DNA of 52,721 nucleotides from Phytoactinopolyspora halophila (GTDB lineage: Bacteria; Actinomycetota; Actinomycetes; Jiangellales; Jiangellaceae). The notes below the pieces were generated by a model. That model was not told where the DNA came from, did no database searches, and worked only from the letters and a program-made list of their open reading frames with translations. The stretch lies in NCBI RefSeq assembly GCF_003287285.1, contig NZ_QMIG01000028.1, positions 1 through 52,721 on the forward strand. Reading direction: 5' to 3'. Below, piece by piece: positions 18,136 to 26,659 of this stretch (the first letter of the stretch is position 1; each line of letters opens with the position of its first letter). Both the position numbers and the translations under genes were made by a program.

Positions 18136-18726
18136 CTACCCGGCCGATGGCGTGTCGGGCGCGTCGTCGGGGTGGATCATCAACAGCAGGGCATGGTTGT
18201 CGTCCTCGACGCCCTCGTAGCTGTGCTCGGATGATGCGACGAAGCGGATCGAGTCGCCGGCCTGGAGATCGGCGGGATCCTCCGCCGGGCCGGTTGCGAT
18301 GCGTCCCCGCGTGACGACGAGGCATTCCTGTACACCCGGGGCGTGTGATTGTGAGACCTGCCGGCGCGGGTCGATGCGTAGGTCGAAGACGTCGACGCTG
18401 CCGCGTACCGGGATGCGGTGCAGCAACCGGGCGTGTACGGCGTCGCCGCTCACGTAGGGTCCCTCGTTGGCCCTGACCACGTTCACCGTGGATTGCCGCT
18501 GCTCCAGCAACTCGCCGAGCGATACCCGTAGCGCGGTGGCGAGTGCCCACAGCGTGCCGAGGGTGGGGTTGGCTTCGCCTTGTTCGATGCCGTGCAGGGT
18601 CGTCTTGCTGATGTCGGCGGCGCTGGCCAGCTCGGCCAGCGAGCTTCCAGCGGCGCGGCGGATACACCGGATGTTGCGTCCGACATCGCTCGCGATGCTG
18701 CTGGCGCTGTTGCTGGACATGGTCAT
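18136..18726 (-). CDS. XRE family regulator with C-terminal cupin domain
   Basis: A 196-residue protein: an HTH of the XRE type at residues 12-70 (GRNIRCIRRAAGSSLAELASAADISKTTLHGIEQGEANPTLGTL) joined to a small cupin barrel (about 95-190, with SQSHAPGVQECLVVTRGRI and LQAGDSIRFVASSEHSYEG). Members sense small ligands through the cupin. It is divergent from a PLP aminotransferase gene, with a palindrome directly before its start codon, so it probably autoregulates and controls the aminotransferase. TATACT lies seven bases before the ATG, which would suit a leaderless transcript. Confidence 0.87.
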   Translation of the reverse strand: MTMSSNSASSIASDVGRNIRCIRRAAGSSLAELASAADISKTTLHGIEQGEANPTLGTLWALATALRVSLGELLEQRQSTVNVVRANEGPYVSGDAVHARLLHRIPVRGSVDVFDLRIDPRRQVSQSHAPGVQECLVVTRGRIATGPAEDPADLQAGDSIRFVASSEHSYEGVEDDNHALLLMIHPDDAPDTPSAG

Positions 18727-18727
18727 G

Positions 18728-18757
18728 TGTATCAGTATACTGGTACATCTTTATACT
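18728..18757. promoter_or_regulatory. Palindrome and -10 boxes between the XRE-cupin and aminotransferase genes
   Basis: TGTATCAGTATACTGGTACA (18728-18747) is a 20-base inverted repeat with a single mismatched pair. It includes TATACT for the minus-strand gene. A second TATACT at 18752-18757 faces the aminotransferase. A regulator bound here would cover both promoters. Confidence 0.6.
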
Positions 18758-18780
18758 CCAGTGGTATGGGAGTGAGTGCG

Positions 18781-19941
18781 ATGACGGTGACCCGGCTGCG
18801 TGAGATCCCCGGCATCGGCGTCGACGCGGTGGGCGACGCCGCCGACGCCCTGGGCGATCCGGAGTTCCTGCGTCTGGAAAATCTCGACACCGATCTCCGT
18901 CCGCCCGAGGTGGCGATGGCGGCGACCCGGAACGCCCTCGATGACGACGATGCCAACAGCTACCTGCCGTTTCAGGGTCACACCGCCCTGCGGAGGGCCG
19001 CCGCGGCACACGTCGGGCGGATCGCCGGGCACGCCTACGACGCCGATACGCAGTGCGTCTCCGTCGCCGGTGGTCTCAACGGCATCCTCAACACGCTGCT
19101 GGCGACCGTCGAACCCGGCCAGGACGTCGTGGTGTGCGATCCCATCTACGCCGGCCTGATCAACCGGATCCTGCTTGTCGGTGGGGTTCCCCGGTTCGTG
19201 CGCGCAACGGCCACCCCGCAGGGGTGGCGTACCGACGCGGAAGCGCTCGCCGAGGCCGTCGGCCCGAACACGGCCGCGGTGCTGATGATGGGGCCGGCGA
19301 TGCCGACAGGCGCGGTGCTCGACGACGAGCATTGGCGCGCGTTGCGCGAGCCGCTGGAACGATACGGGGCGTGGCTCATCTACGACGCAGCGATGGAACG
19401 TATCCGATTCGACGGGCGGGGGCCGAGCCATCCTGCAAGCCATCCAGGGCTGGCCGAGCGCACCATCACGGTCGGCTCGGCATCCAAGGAGCTGCGGATG
19501 ATCGGCTGGCGGGTCGGTTGGGTGGTCGGCCCGGCTTCGATCATCTCCGACATCGGGCTGGTCGGTCTCACCAATGTGATCTGCCAGGTCGGCATCGCGC
19601 AGCAGGCGGTCGCGGATGCGCTCGACGCCACAAGCGCGGATGACGACGTGGCCGCGGCGAGCCGCATCTGGCAGCAGCGCTGCGAGACGATTCTCGACCA
19701 GCTCGCCGATTACCCGTGCGTGCGTCCGCACGGTGGCTGGTCGCTGCTCGTCGATACCACGGCGCTGGATCTCACCCCGGCCGAAACATCGACGCGGCTG
19801 TTCGAGCGCGCGAAGGTCGCCGCCACACCCATGTACGGCTGGGGTCCGAGCGGCGACGCGTACCTGCGGCTGGTCTTCACCAACGAACCGGTCGAGCGCC
19901 TCGGTGACCTGCGTGAACGGTTCCGCTCTGCCTTCGGGTGA
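18781..19941 (+). CDS. Class I/II PLP-dependent aminotransferase
   Basis: A 386-residue fold-type I aminotransferase. Landmarks are YLPFQGHTALRRAAAAHV, the substrate-domain AGGLNGILNTLLA, NPxY-like CDPIYAGL, Asp in LIYDAAMERIRF, and the PLP lysine in TVGSASKELRMIGWRVGW. The ATG at 18781 has GGGAG eight bases upstream. An in-frame ATG at 18766 lies eight bases after TATACT and could be a leaderless start. It is divergent from the XRE-cupin gene, its likely regulator. The amino donor and acceptor are unknown. Confidence 0.9.
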   Translation: MTVTRLREIPGIGVDAVGDAADALGDPEFLRLENLDTDLRPPEVAMAATRNALDDDDANSYLPFQGHTALRRAAAAHVGRIAGHAYDADTQCVSVAGGLNGILNTLLATVEPGQDVVVCDPIYAGLINRILLVGGVPRFVRATATPQGWRTDAEALAEAVGPNTAAVLMMGPAMPTGAVLDDEHWRALREPLERYGAWLIYDAAMERIRFDGRGPSHPASHPGLAERTITVGSASKELRMIGWRVGWVVGPASIISDIGLVGLTNVICQVGIAQQAVADALDATSADDDVAAASRIWQQRCETILDQLADYPCVRPHGGWSLLVDTTALDLTPAETSTRLFERAKVAATPMYGWGPSGDAYLRLVFTNEPVERLGDLRERFRSAFG

Positions 19942-19967
19942 GCATCTCGTGGTGCCGTACGAAACGA

Positions 19968-20759
19968 TCAGTCTCCGGGGTCCTGCTCCTCCGGAGGGTG
20001 TGGTTCGCGCGCCAACGCAGACCGGCCTCCGTCGACCGGCAGCACCGCGCCGCTGATGAAACTCGCCTGTTCGGACAGCAGGTGCACGATGGCCGCGGCG
20101 GCCTCGTCGGGGCGGCCGACCCGTTCGAGCGCGTGCAGGAGCTCGGTGTCACGTGCCCAGCTCTGGCCTTCTGCGGGACCGAAGCGCTCGACGTCGTGCA
20201 CATATCGTTCGACGGCAATGGTTCCCAGGGCGACCGCGTTGGCCCGGATGCCGTGCTGGCCATAGTCGACAGCGACGGACCGCGTCAATCCCTCGATGGC
20301 GGCCTTGGCGGTGGCGTACGGCAGGCACCCGGGTACTGGTCGCTGTGCTTGATGAGATGAAACGTTCACGATCGCGCCGGCGGTCCCGCTCGACAGGAAG
20401 GCTCGCACGGCTGCTCCGCATCCCGCGAGCGTGGCTTCGAGGTTCGCGTTCACCAGCTGGAGTACGGTGGCGGCGCCATCCGTGTGCAGCGTGGCATCCC
20501 GGAAGATGGCCGCGTTGTTGACCCAGCCGGACAGCTGCCCACGAGACTGCTCGCGCTCGACAGCGTGATGCAACACGGTCTCGTCGGCGGCGTCGCCGAT
20601 CACCTTTTCGATTCGATCACTGGCCGGGTGCTCGTCGGCCCATTCGAGGGACCCTTGGTCGAGTTCGATCGCGACGGCGACGTGTCCGGCGTCCAGAAGC
20701 CGTTCGATGACCGCCCGGCCGACGCCGCGTCCTCCACCGGTCACAACATACGAAAACAT
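19968..20759 (-). CDS. Short-chain dehydrogenase/reductase
   Basis: A 263-residue SDR. The nucleotide-binding motif TGGGRGVGRAV is at residues 7-17, the structural NNAAIF follows, and the catalytic residues are Ser in VNVSSHQAQ and Tyr/Lys in YATAKAAIEG. The tail HLLSEQASFISGAVLPVDGG is the standard cofactor-end motif. It is a lone gene convergent with the aminotransferase (26-base gap), and its start faces the end of an ArsR-like gene. The substrate is unknown. Confidence 0.88.
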   Translation of the reverse strand: MFSYVVTGGGRGVGRAVIERLLDAGHVAVAIELDQGSLEWADEHPASDRIEKVIGDAADETVLHHAVEREQSRGQLSGWVNNAAIFRDATLHTDGAATVLQLVNANLEATLAGCGAAVRAFLSSGTAGAIVNVSSHQAQRPVPGCLPYATAKAAIEGLTRSVAVDYGQHGIRANAVALGTIAVERYVHDVERFGPAEGQSWARDTELLHALERVGRPDEAAAAIVHLLSEQASFISGAVLPVDGGRSALAREPHPPEEQDPGD

Positions 20760-20834
20760 GAGGGTCGAAAGTCTACAGCCAGGAAATTCTACTCCGAGTC
20801 AGTAGTCCCGCTCGCCCATTCGGTTTCACGCCGA

Positions 20835-21587
20835 TCAGGCGAGAGACGCGGGCTCGAGGTCGAGGGCTGCCGGATCGATCCCGAGCAGGCCAGACAGCGC
20901 GGCCTGTCCGGCGGACGTGAGCCGTACAGCCCGGTCGGTACCGATGCGCCGAATCCACTCGCGCTCCTGGAACTGCTGGCACAGGTGAGCACCAGCGGCG
21001 CCGGCCAGGTGAGTGCGCCGTTCGGTCCAGTCGAGGCAGGAGCGCACCAACGGCCGACGGCCGGCATGCAACCGTTCCATATCGATGCCGATCGTGTCCG
21101 CCAGCCACGAATGCCCGGCATCGGTCAGTGCAATGCCACTGCTCAGATCGAGGAATCCCCGCTGCGCCATGGCGTCCGTGACCGCTACTCCGAGCCGGCC
21201 GGCGAGGTGGTCATAGCAGGTGCGCGCGCGTGCCAGCGCGGTCGACGTGGTGGCGGCTCGCAAGGTGCGTCCACGCTCACGTACTGGTCGCGCCGCTGCG
21301 GCGAGATCCTCGATCAGCTCGGCCACCCGATGATCGGTCAGCTGGATGTAGCGGTGGCGCCCCTGCCGTCGCTCGGCGAGCAGCCCGCGTGCGACCAGCC
21401 GGTCCAGATGTTCGCTGGCTGTCGAGCGCGCCACCCCGACATGGCGTGCGAGCTCGCCAGCGGTCCACGCACGTCCGTCTAGAAGCGCGAGGCAGAACGC
21501 CGCCCGGGTGTGATCAGCGAGCAAGGCGGCCAGTTCTGCGAGCGCCGTGCCGCGCGTGTTCGGAGTCGGCTCCAGCTGCTGCGACAT
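20835..21587 (-). CDS. ArsR-type winged-helix regulator
   Basis: A 250-residue protein whose first 90 residues form an ArsR/SmtB winged helix (LAALLADHTRAAFCLALLDGRAWTAGELARHVGVARSTASEHLDRLVARGLLAERRQGRHRYIQL). The metal-site cysteines of ArsR itself are absent. The remaining 150 residues have no named domain, but this longer form is common in actinobacteria. The ATG at 21587 (GGAG close upstream) is preferred to the 377-residue frame, whose extra part reads through the P450 gene. It is divergent from that gene, with a palindrome between. Confidence 0.82.
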   Translation of the reverse strand: MSQQLEPTPNTRGTALAELAALLADHTRAAFCLALLDGRAWTAGELARHVGVARSTASEHLDRLVARGLLAERRQGRHRYIQLTDHRVAELIEDLAAAARPVRERGRTLRAATTSTALARARTCYDHLAGRLGVAVTDAMAQRGFLDLSSGIALTDAGHSWLADTIGIDMERLHAGRRPLVRSCLDWTERRTHLAGAAGAHLCQQFQEREWIRRIGTDRAVRLTSAGQAALSGLLGIDPAALDLEPASLA

Positions 21588-21608
21588 ATCTCCATTCTGG
21601 CCGACGAG

Positions 21609-21628
21609 TGTTCGGCAGGCGCCGAACA
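21609..21628. promoter_or_regulatory. 20-base palindrome between ArsR-like and P450-like genes
   Basis: TGTTCGGCAGGCGCCGAACA has perfect 8-base arms around AGGC. It lies 22 bases before the ArsR-like start and 24 before the P450-like start, so one dimer could control both. Confidence 0.65.
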
Positions 21629-21651
21629 ATGTGCCCCCTAGCCTGGCGGTC

Positions 21652-22464
21652 ATGCGAATCACCACCCACTCGGGTATCTGGGCGGTATTGACCGACCCGC
21701 GGTTCGTCGTGCCACCGGTGCCAGACGATGGGCCGCCGGCTACCATGCGCTGGCTACGGGCACACGTTGCGCGGTTCAGCTCGGGGGAGGACCACCGGCG
21801 TCGGCGTGCCCAGGCGGCTGGAGCACTGGCGAGCCTGGACGGTATCGCCTTGCGCCGTGATGCTGCTCGCCGGACGGCGACGCGGTGGGAGGGGGAAGAC
21901 GATACCGAAGCGGTAGTAGCCGGAACGCTTGCGGCAGCCTTCGGGTTGACTGTCGACGTCGCGGACATCGTCGCGGCGGCGCGGGCGTATCACCCGCAGG
22001 TCGAGGCGAGCCCGGAGGTAGATCAGGCGGTTGCCCGGCTCGTCGATGCTTTCGGTGGCCGCGCGGATGAGGCCGCTGCCGCGCGCGTGGGACTGCTCAT
22101 GCAGGGCACACTCCCTACTGCCGGGCTCGTCGAGAATGCGATGCGAGAGTTGCGTGGCCGCCCGTGCTCGGCCGAGTCGACCGACGCGACTCTGGCGGAG
22201 ACGCTGCACCACGACCCACCCGTGCGTGTGACCAGGCGGCTTGCGACCGCACCAGCTCGCATCGGCGGCGCGGATGTTCCGCCCGGTGTCGTTGTGGAGC
22301 TGGATCTCGCGACGGGAAACCAAGACCCGGCGGTGCTCGTTGACCGGTTCGCATTCGGTGCTGGCGAGCATGCGTGCCCTGGTGCGGCGTATGCGCAGGC
22401 GATCGCAGCGGGGATCATCGACGAGCTGGCCGCCCGCGCGGGCGGCCGCAGTAGTGACCCGTGA
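21652..22464 (+). CDS. Short cytochrome P450-like protein
   Basis: A 270-residue protein with the heme-ligand loop FAFGAGEHACPGAAYA (Cys242), a C-helix-like SGEDHRRRR (about residue 44) and the beta-region RVTRRLATAPARIGGADVPPGVVVELDLATGNQDP of bacterial P450s. It is about 130 residues shorter than normal. The K-helix ExxR motif reads ETLH (183-186), with the Arg replaced by His, and the I-helix acid-Thr pair is not seen (LLMQGTLPTAG). The heme Cys suggests it still binds heme. Whether it is a working monooxygenase is doubtful. It is divergent from, and probably regulated by, the ArsR-like gene. Confidence 0.75.
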   Translation: MRITTHSGIWAVLTDPRFVVPPVPDDGPPATMRWLRAHVARFSSGEDHRRRRAQAAGALASLDGIALRRDAARRTATRWEGEDDTEAVVAGTLAAAFGLTVDVADIVAAARAYHPQVEASPEVDQAVARLVDAFGGRADEAAAARVGLLMQGTLPTAGLVENAMRELRGRPCSAESTDATLAETLHHDPPVRVTRRLATAPARIGGADVPPGVVVELDLATGNQDPAVLVDRFAFGAGEHACPGAAYAQAIAAGIIDELAARAGGRSSDP

Positions 22465-22501
22465 GTCAACCGCGGTGATGCCGAACTCGGCCGGTCGCGT
22501 A

Positions 22502-22804
22502 TCAGAAGTTCGGCTCGGCGCCGCTGCGACGTCGGAGGCGTGGCGAGCTGCGATAGACATCGGCCGGCTTGACCCAGATGCCGTCGAGATCGGTGCGGTG
22601 ATCATCGATCGCGACGTAGACATGGCTCGCGTTCCACTTGGTGGCCCAGCCGGGAACGAACGTCTCGCCGTCGTGTTCCCACACGAGCCGTACCCGGACC
22701 GGGATGCTCGGCTCGCGCACCTTGAAGGCGAGCGGGTCGGTGGGCCAATGGCTGTTGAGGACTTCTTGCTTGTCATGATCTATCGCGCCTGGCACAGGAG
22801 GCAC
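22502..22804 (-). CDS. Hypothetical protein, about 100 residues
   Basis: A minus-strand frame with a globular-looking middle: KVREPSIPVRVRLVWEHDGE, then HVYVAIDDHRTDLDGIWVKPADVYR. It looks like a small beta-rich protein of unknown function common in actinobacteria. The start is uncertain (GTG at 22804 or a later one), and no strong ribosome site is visible. The C-terminal SSPRLRRRSGAEPNF looks unstructured. It fills an otherwise empty space between the P450-like gene and the VOC operon, which supports it being real. Confidence 0.5.
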   Translation of the reverse strand: MPPVPGAIDHDKQEVLNSHWPTDPLAFKVREPSIPVRVRLVWEHDGETFVPGWATKWNASHVYVAIDDHRTDLDGIWVKPADVYRSSPRLRRRSGAEPNF

Positions 22805-22876
22805 AATAGAACGTGTGTTCGCGAGATCGCCAGATTGGCCCCTGGCGGCGGGCGTGTCGCCGCGGTGGACCTCGTA

Positions 22877-22904
22877 TTGACAGGCAAGTATTTACTTGCA
22901 TAAT
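22877..22904 (+). promoter_or_regulatory. Promoter with embedded ArsR-type palindrome
   Basis: TTGACA (22877-22882) and CATAAT (22899-22904) are spaced by 16 bases and form a good sigma-70-type promoter. The spacer holds GCAAGTATTTACTTGC (22884-22899), a perfect palindrome with a 2-base centre. The operon it drives contains an ArsR gene, so autorepression by promoter occlusion is likely. Confidence 0.72.
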
Positions 22905-22943
22905 TGAGGCCGTCACCACGGATGCTCGAAAGGAACGGGACCG

Positions 22944-23351
22944 ATGTCGCCGACGACACCACAGAAGATCACAACAATGCTGATGTTCGAAGGCCAGGCC
23001 GAAGAAGCGATGACGCTCTACATGTCGCTGTTCGACGACGCCGAGGTCATCGCGATCAGCAGGTACGGCCCTGACGGGGCCGGCGCCGAGGGAAGCGTGG
23101 AACATGCCACGGTCTCGCTGGCCGGGCAGCAGTTGATGTGCATTGACAGCGTCATGCAGCACGATTTCAGCTTCACCCCCTCGACCTCCCTGTTCGTCAA
23201 CTGCACAACGGAGGACGAGATCGACCGCCTTCACGCAGCGCTCAGCGATGGCGGCGAGCAGTTGATGCCGCTGGGGTCGTATGGATTCAGTACCAAGTTC
23301 GCATGGCTGAACGACCGGTTCGGCGTCTCGTGGCAGCTGAACCTGGCGTGA
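22944..23351 (+). CDS. VOC superfamily PhnB-like protein
   Basis: A 135-residue protein of the PhnB-like branch of the vicinal-oxygen-chelate fold. Evidence is the opening KITTMLMFEGQAEEAMTLYMSLFDDAEVIAISRYGPDGAG, the middle VSLAGQQLMCIDSVMQHDFSFTPSTSLFVNC, and the ending STKFAWLNDRFGVSWQLNL. The function of this branch is not established. It is first in a three-gene operon with an ArsR regulator and a second VOC protein, downstream of the promoter/operator at 22877-22904. Confidence 0.85.
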   Translation: MSPTTPQKITTMLMFEGQAEEAMTLYMSLFDDAEVIAISRYGPDGAGAEGSVEHATVSLAGQQLMCIDSVMQHDFSFTPSTSLFVNCTTEDEIDRLHAALSDGGEQLMPLGSYGFSTKFAWLNDRFGVSWQLNLA

Positions 23352-23400
23352 GCGGGCCGAAGTCCAGTGTGGTCGTGGCGCATGGCCGAAGAGGTCAGTG

Positions 23401-23673
23401 ATGGGTGACGTGTTCAAGGCGCTCGCCGATCCGACCAGACGTGCCATCCTCGACGAGCTCACCGACCGCGACGGTCAGACGCTGTTCGAGATCTGTACCC
23501 GGCTCACCATGAAGCACGGCTCGGGTTCGTCGCGCCAGGCGATATCGCAGCACCTCGAGGTACTCGAATCGGCCGGGCTCGTGCGTACGAGACGTGAGGG
23601 CCGCTACAAGTATCACTTCATCGACACATCGCCACTCCGGAACATCGCGACGCGGTGGCCCGGGAACCAGTAA
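23401..23673 (+). CDS. ArsR family regulator
   Basis: A small winged-helix protein (90 residues from ATG 23401; GTG at 23398 is possible) almost entirely made of the DNA-binding domain: FKALADPTRRAILDELTDRDGQTLFEICTRL, then RQAISQHLEVLESAGLVRTRREGRYKYHFID. It lacks the CVC metal motif of arsenic sensors. Members of this type sit beside VOC or SRPBCC genes in actinobacteria. It is in operon between two VOC genes and probably binds the palindrome in the operon promoter. Confidence 0.9.
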   Translation: MGDVFKALADPTRRAILDELTDRDGQTLFEICTRLTMKHGSGSSRQAISQHLEVLESAGLVRTRREGRYKYHFIDTSPLRNIATRWPGNQ

Positions 23674-23686
23674 GGGAGCATGACCG

Positions 23687-24070
23687 ATGAGAATTGTCGT
23701 GACGAGCGTGTTCGTGGACGATCAAGAAAAGGCGCTGAGGTTCTACACCGAGACGCTCGGCTTCGTGAAGAAGGCCGATGTCCCGCTCGGTGACGCGCGC
23801 TGGCTAACCGTCGTGTCCCCGGAGGACCCCGACGGCACGGAACTGTTGCTCGAGCCCGACGGTCATCCTGCCGTCCGCCCGTTCAAGCAGGCGCTGGTGG
23901 AGGACGGGATCCCGCTCACGTCCTTCGCCGTCGACGACGTGCAATCCGAGTTCGAACGGCTGCGAACGCTCGGCGTTGCATTCACGCAAGAACCCGTGGC
24001 TGCGGGTGACGTGACGACCGCCGTCTTCGACGACACCTGTGGCAACCTCATCCAGATCGCCAACACGTAG
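23687..24070 (+). CDS. VOC family (glyoxalase-like) protein
   Basis: A 127-residue glyoxalase/bleomycin-resistance fold protein with two beta-alpha-beta-beta-beta modules: IVVTSVFVDDQEKALRFYTETLGF and later TSFAVDDVQSEFERLRTLGVAFTQEPV, then TAVFDDTCGNLIQIANT. It starts at ATG 23687, 13 bases after the ArsR stop, with GGGAG upstream. It may act on, or sequester, an electrophile or drug. It ends the operon, just before a strong terminator. Confidence 0.88.
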   Translation: MRIVVTSVFVDDQEKALRFYTETLGFVKKADVPLGDARWLTVVSPEDPDGTELLLEPDGHPAVRPFKQALVEDGIPLTSFAVDDVQSEFERLRTLGVAFTQEPVAAGDVTTAVFDDTCGNLIQIANT

Positions 24071-24104
24071 ATGGTTGCCCCTCTGGCGCGCGAAGGGTGA
24101 AAAG

Positions 24105-24142
24105 ACCGACATTATCAAGGTGATGACCTCGATAATGTCGGT
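24105..24142. terminator. Strong terminator after the VOC-ArsR-VOC operon
   Basis: ACCGACATTATC (24105-24116) pairs perfectly with GATAATGTCGGT (24131-24142). An A-rich flank precedes it and TCTTTCC follows, extending the stem with one bulge. It is an unusually AT-rich hairpin for this genome and a convincing intrinsic terminator. Confidence 0.8.
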
Positions 24143-24302
24143 TCTTTCCGGGCTGCGCGAGCTGAGCTCCACACCGTAGCCCGAGGTTGTCACCGTCGGC
24201 GCGTCCAGAGTTCCCCGAGATGTCGCTCGTTGAGATGTCACGAGACCGACCGGCCACCTCGTCTCCCTCTAGAGGGATGAGCGAAGGATCCGGGAGGTCG
24301 GT

Positions 24303-25375
24303 ATGGGTGGCAAACACCGGGTGGTCGTTCTCGGCGCAGGATATGCGGGGCTGGCGGCAGCGACCCGCCTGGCCAAGCAGGTCCACCCGGACATGGTGTC
24401 CGTGGATCTCGTCAATGCACGCGACCACTTCGTCCAGCGACCACGGTTACATCAGGTCTCGACGGGACAGGTCGTATCCCACCCGTCTCTAGCGGAGGTC
24501 ATCCGCGGAACGCGGATCGATCTCACCGTGGGCTGGGTCCACGGCATCGACCTGGCCGGCCGCCGGGTGGAGATCACCACCCGTGACGGCGAGACGTCGC
24601 TGTACTACGACACGCTGGTCTACGCGCTGGGCAGCGCGACCGACACGCGTGCCGTTCCGGGGATCGACGCCCACGCGCACACGCTCGACCCCGCCGAGGC
24701 GCCGCGAATCGCCGAGCGGCTGGGGGGCATGGCGACCGGGACCGTAGCCGTGTGCGGGGGTGGGCTGACGGGTATCGAGACGGCCGCCGAAGTAGCCGAG
24801 CGATACCCGGACACGACCGTCCAGCTGATCACGCGTGGTGAGCCCGGGGACTGGCTGTCACCCAGGGCACGCGCATACCTGGGGAAGGCGTTCGGACGGC
24901 TCGGAATCCGGGTGCGTTCGCACAGCGAGATTACCGAGGTCGACGACGGCGCGGTCCGGCTCTCCCGTGGTGCAGACGTGCCGTTCGACCTGTGCCTGTG
25001 GGCAGGCGGATTCCGGGTACCGGCGCTGGCGGCGAACGCCGGACTGGCCGTCGACGAGCGCGGCCGTGCCCTGGTGGATCCCTATCTTCGCTCCGTGTCC
25101 CACCCGGACGTCTACGTCGTCGGCGACGCGGCAGCAGCCCGCGGCGAGTGGGGCGATGCCATCGCGACGCCGTGGTGCAGTTCGTCGGCAAGGTCGATGA
25201 ACGCGCGCGCAGCGGACCCCTGGCAGTGCTGACGGGGCGAAAGGCCGTCTGGTACAAGGACATGGTCCTCAACAGCGGGATCTGGATCTTCCGATGGCCG
25301 GGGCCGTACCTGCCGCGCCGGCGCGCCACGGTGCCGGACGAGCTCGTGCGACACCATCACGATTTCCAGCGGTGA
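24303..25375 (+). pseudogene. FAD-dependent NAD(P)H oxidoreductase, internal deletion and frameshift
   Basis: The first frame (24303-25232) encodes an NDH-2-like pyridine nucleotide-disulfide oxidoreductase: FAD motif VVLGAGYAGLAAATRL, second nucleotide motif VAVCGGGLTGIETAAEVAERYPD, and VYVVGDAAAARGEWGDAIA. At about 25161-25170 it loses register. The normal continuation is found in another frame from RRDAVVQFVGKVDERA through TGRKAVWYKDMVLNSGIWIFRWPGPYLPRRR to a stop at 25375. Roughly 40-45 family residues, including the usual CISLG segment, are missing at the junction. An out-of-frame deletion, not one base, is therefore needed. The start ATG has GGGAGGT upstream. Confidence 0.78.
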
Positions 25376-25408
25376 CCTGTCTCGGCTGAGCTGCCCCGGC
25401 TGACCTGT

Positions 25409-26659
25409 CTACGCCTGATGTGACAGCGTTCGGCGAGCGCGGTCGAGGAATCGGACCTGGGCAGCGTTCTCGGTCCGGGCGATTGCCGCCTCGTAGGCCC
25501 GTGCTGCATCACCGGTGCGGCCCAGGCGCCGGAGCAGATCGGCCCGGATGGCGTGGAACAGGTAGTAGTGATCGAGGCCGAGTTCGTCGACGACGGCGAG
25601 CGCCGCTTGCGCCCCCTCGACCTCGGCGACCGCCACGGCCCGGTTGAGGGCCACGACCGGACTGGGATCGATCGCCCGGAGGTGGTCGTAGAGCTGCAGG
25701 ATCTGCCGCCAGTCGGTGGCGGCGGCGGTGGGAGCATCGCTGTGGACGGCGTTGATGGCTGCCTGGATCTGGTACGGGCCGGGCCGGTCACGCCGCAGGC
25801 ACGCGCGTACGAGAGCCTGGCCCTCGACAACGAGCTCGCGGTTCCAGAGTTTCCGGTCCTGGTCGGCCAGCAGGATCGGCTCACCGTCCGGGCCGGTGCG
25901 GGCCTCCCGGCGCGACTCGGTGAGCAGCATGAGCGCGAGCAATCCCACGGCTTCGGGTTCGTCCGGCATGAGCTCGACCAGTAGCCGTCCGAGGCGGATC
26001 GCCTCCTTGCAGAGATCCGGACGGAGCAGCTGGTCGCCCGAGCTCGCCGTGTGACCCTCGTTGAAGATGAGGTAGACGACGGCGAGCACCGACCGGCAGC
26101 GTTCGGGAAGGTCGGAGTCGTCCGGAACCCGGTACGGAATCCCGGCATCGCGGATCTTGGCCTTGGCCCGCACCAGCCGCTGCGCCATCGTCGGCTCCTG
26201 CACCAGGAAGGCGTGCGCGATCTCCGCAGTCGTGAGTCCGCCGAGGAGCCGAAGCGTCAGGGCCACCTGCGCACTCGTGGCAAGCGCCGGATGGCAGCAG
26301 GTGAAGATCAGGCGCAGCCGGTCGTCGCGCACGGCGCCCTCCTCACCAGATTCGTCGTCGGGGTCGAGCTGGGAATGCAGCAGGGCCGCTTGAGCGTGCC
26401 GGTCCTCCCGCGACGCCTCGCGGCGAAGGCGGTCGATCGCCCGGTTGCGAGCGGTGGTGATGATCCATCCGATCGGGCTGGGTGGCAGCCCGTCCGACGG
26501 CCAGCGCTGCACGGCGGTGGCGAACGCGTCCTGGATCGCTTCCTCGGCGAGATCGATGTCGCCGATGCGGCGGACAAGTGCGGCCACCGCGCGGCCGTAC
26601 TCCTCACGGAACACCCGCTCGATCTCCGAGGTCGGCAGGACCGGCACGCTACGGGTCAC
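25409..26659 (-). CDS. ECF sigma factor with C-terminal TPR-like extension (ECF42 type)
   Basis: A 416-residue sigma factor. Residues 12-80 are region 2 ([56 protein letters not shown]). Region 4 follows ([34 protein letters not shown]). The remaining 200 residues are helical repeats with NEGHTASSG, a mark of the ECF42 group. The GTG start overlaps the stop of the upstream DGPF/YCII gene, the standard partner of this sigma group. Known ECF42 factors use the extension rather than an anti-sigma factor for control; that is family knowledge, not shown here. Confidence 0.9.
   Translation of the reverse strand: MTRSVPVLPTSEIERVFREEYGRAVAALVRRIGDIDLAEEAIQDAFATAVQRWPSDGLPPSPIGWIITTARNRAIDRLRREASREDRHAQAALLHSQLDPDDESGEEGAVRDDRLRLIFTCCHPALATSAQVALTLRLLGGLTTAEIAHAFLVQEPTMAQRLVRAKAKIRDAGIPYRVPDDSDLPERCRSVLAVVYLIFNEGHTASSGDQLLRPDLCKEAIRLGRLLVELMPDEPEAVGLLALMLLTESRREARTGPDGEPILLADQDRKLWNRELVVEGQALVRACLRRDRPGPYQIQAAINAVHSDAPTAAATDWRQILQLYDHLRAIDPSPVVALNRAVAVAEVEGAQAALAVVDELGLDHYYLFHAIRADLLRRLGRTGDAARAYEAAIARTENAAQVRFLDRARRTLSHQA

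Noticed and set aside
17095-19941. O-methyltransferase and aminotransferase as PKS tailoring genes
   Set aside because: They lie more than 10 kb from the PKS operon, with housekeeping exonuclease III and unrelated operons between. Membership in the cluster is not supported.
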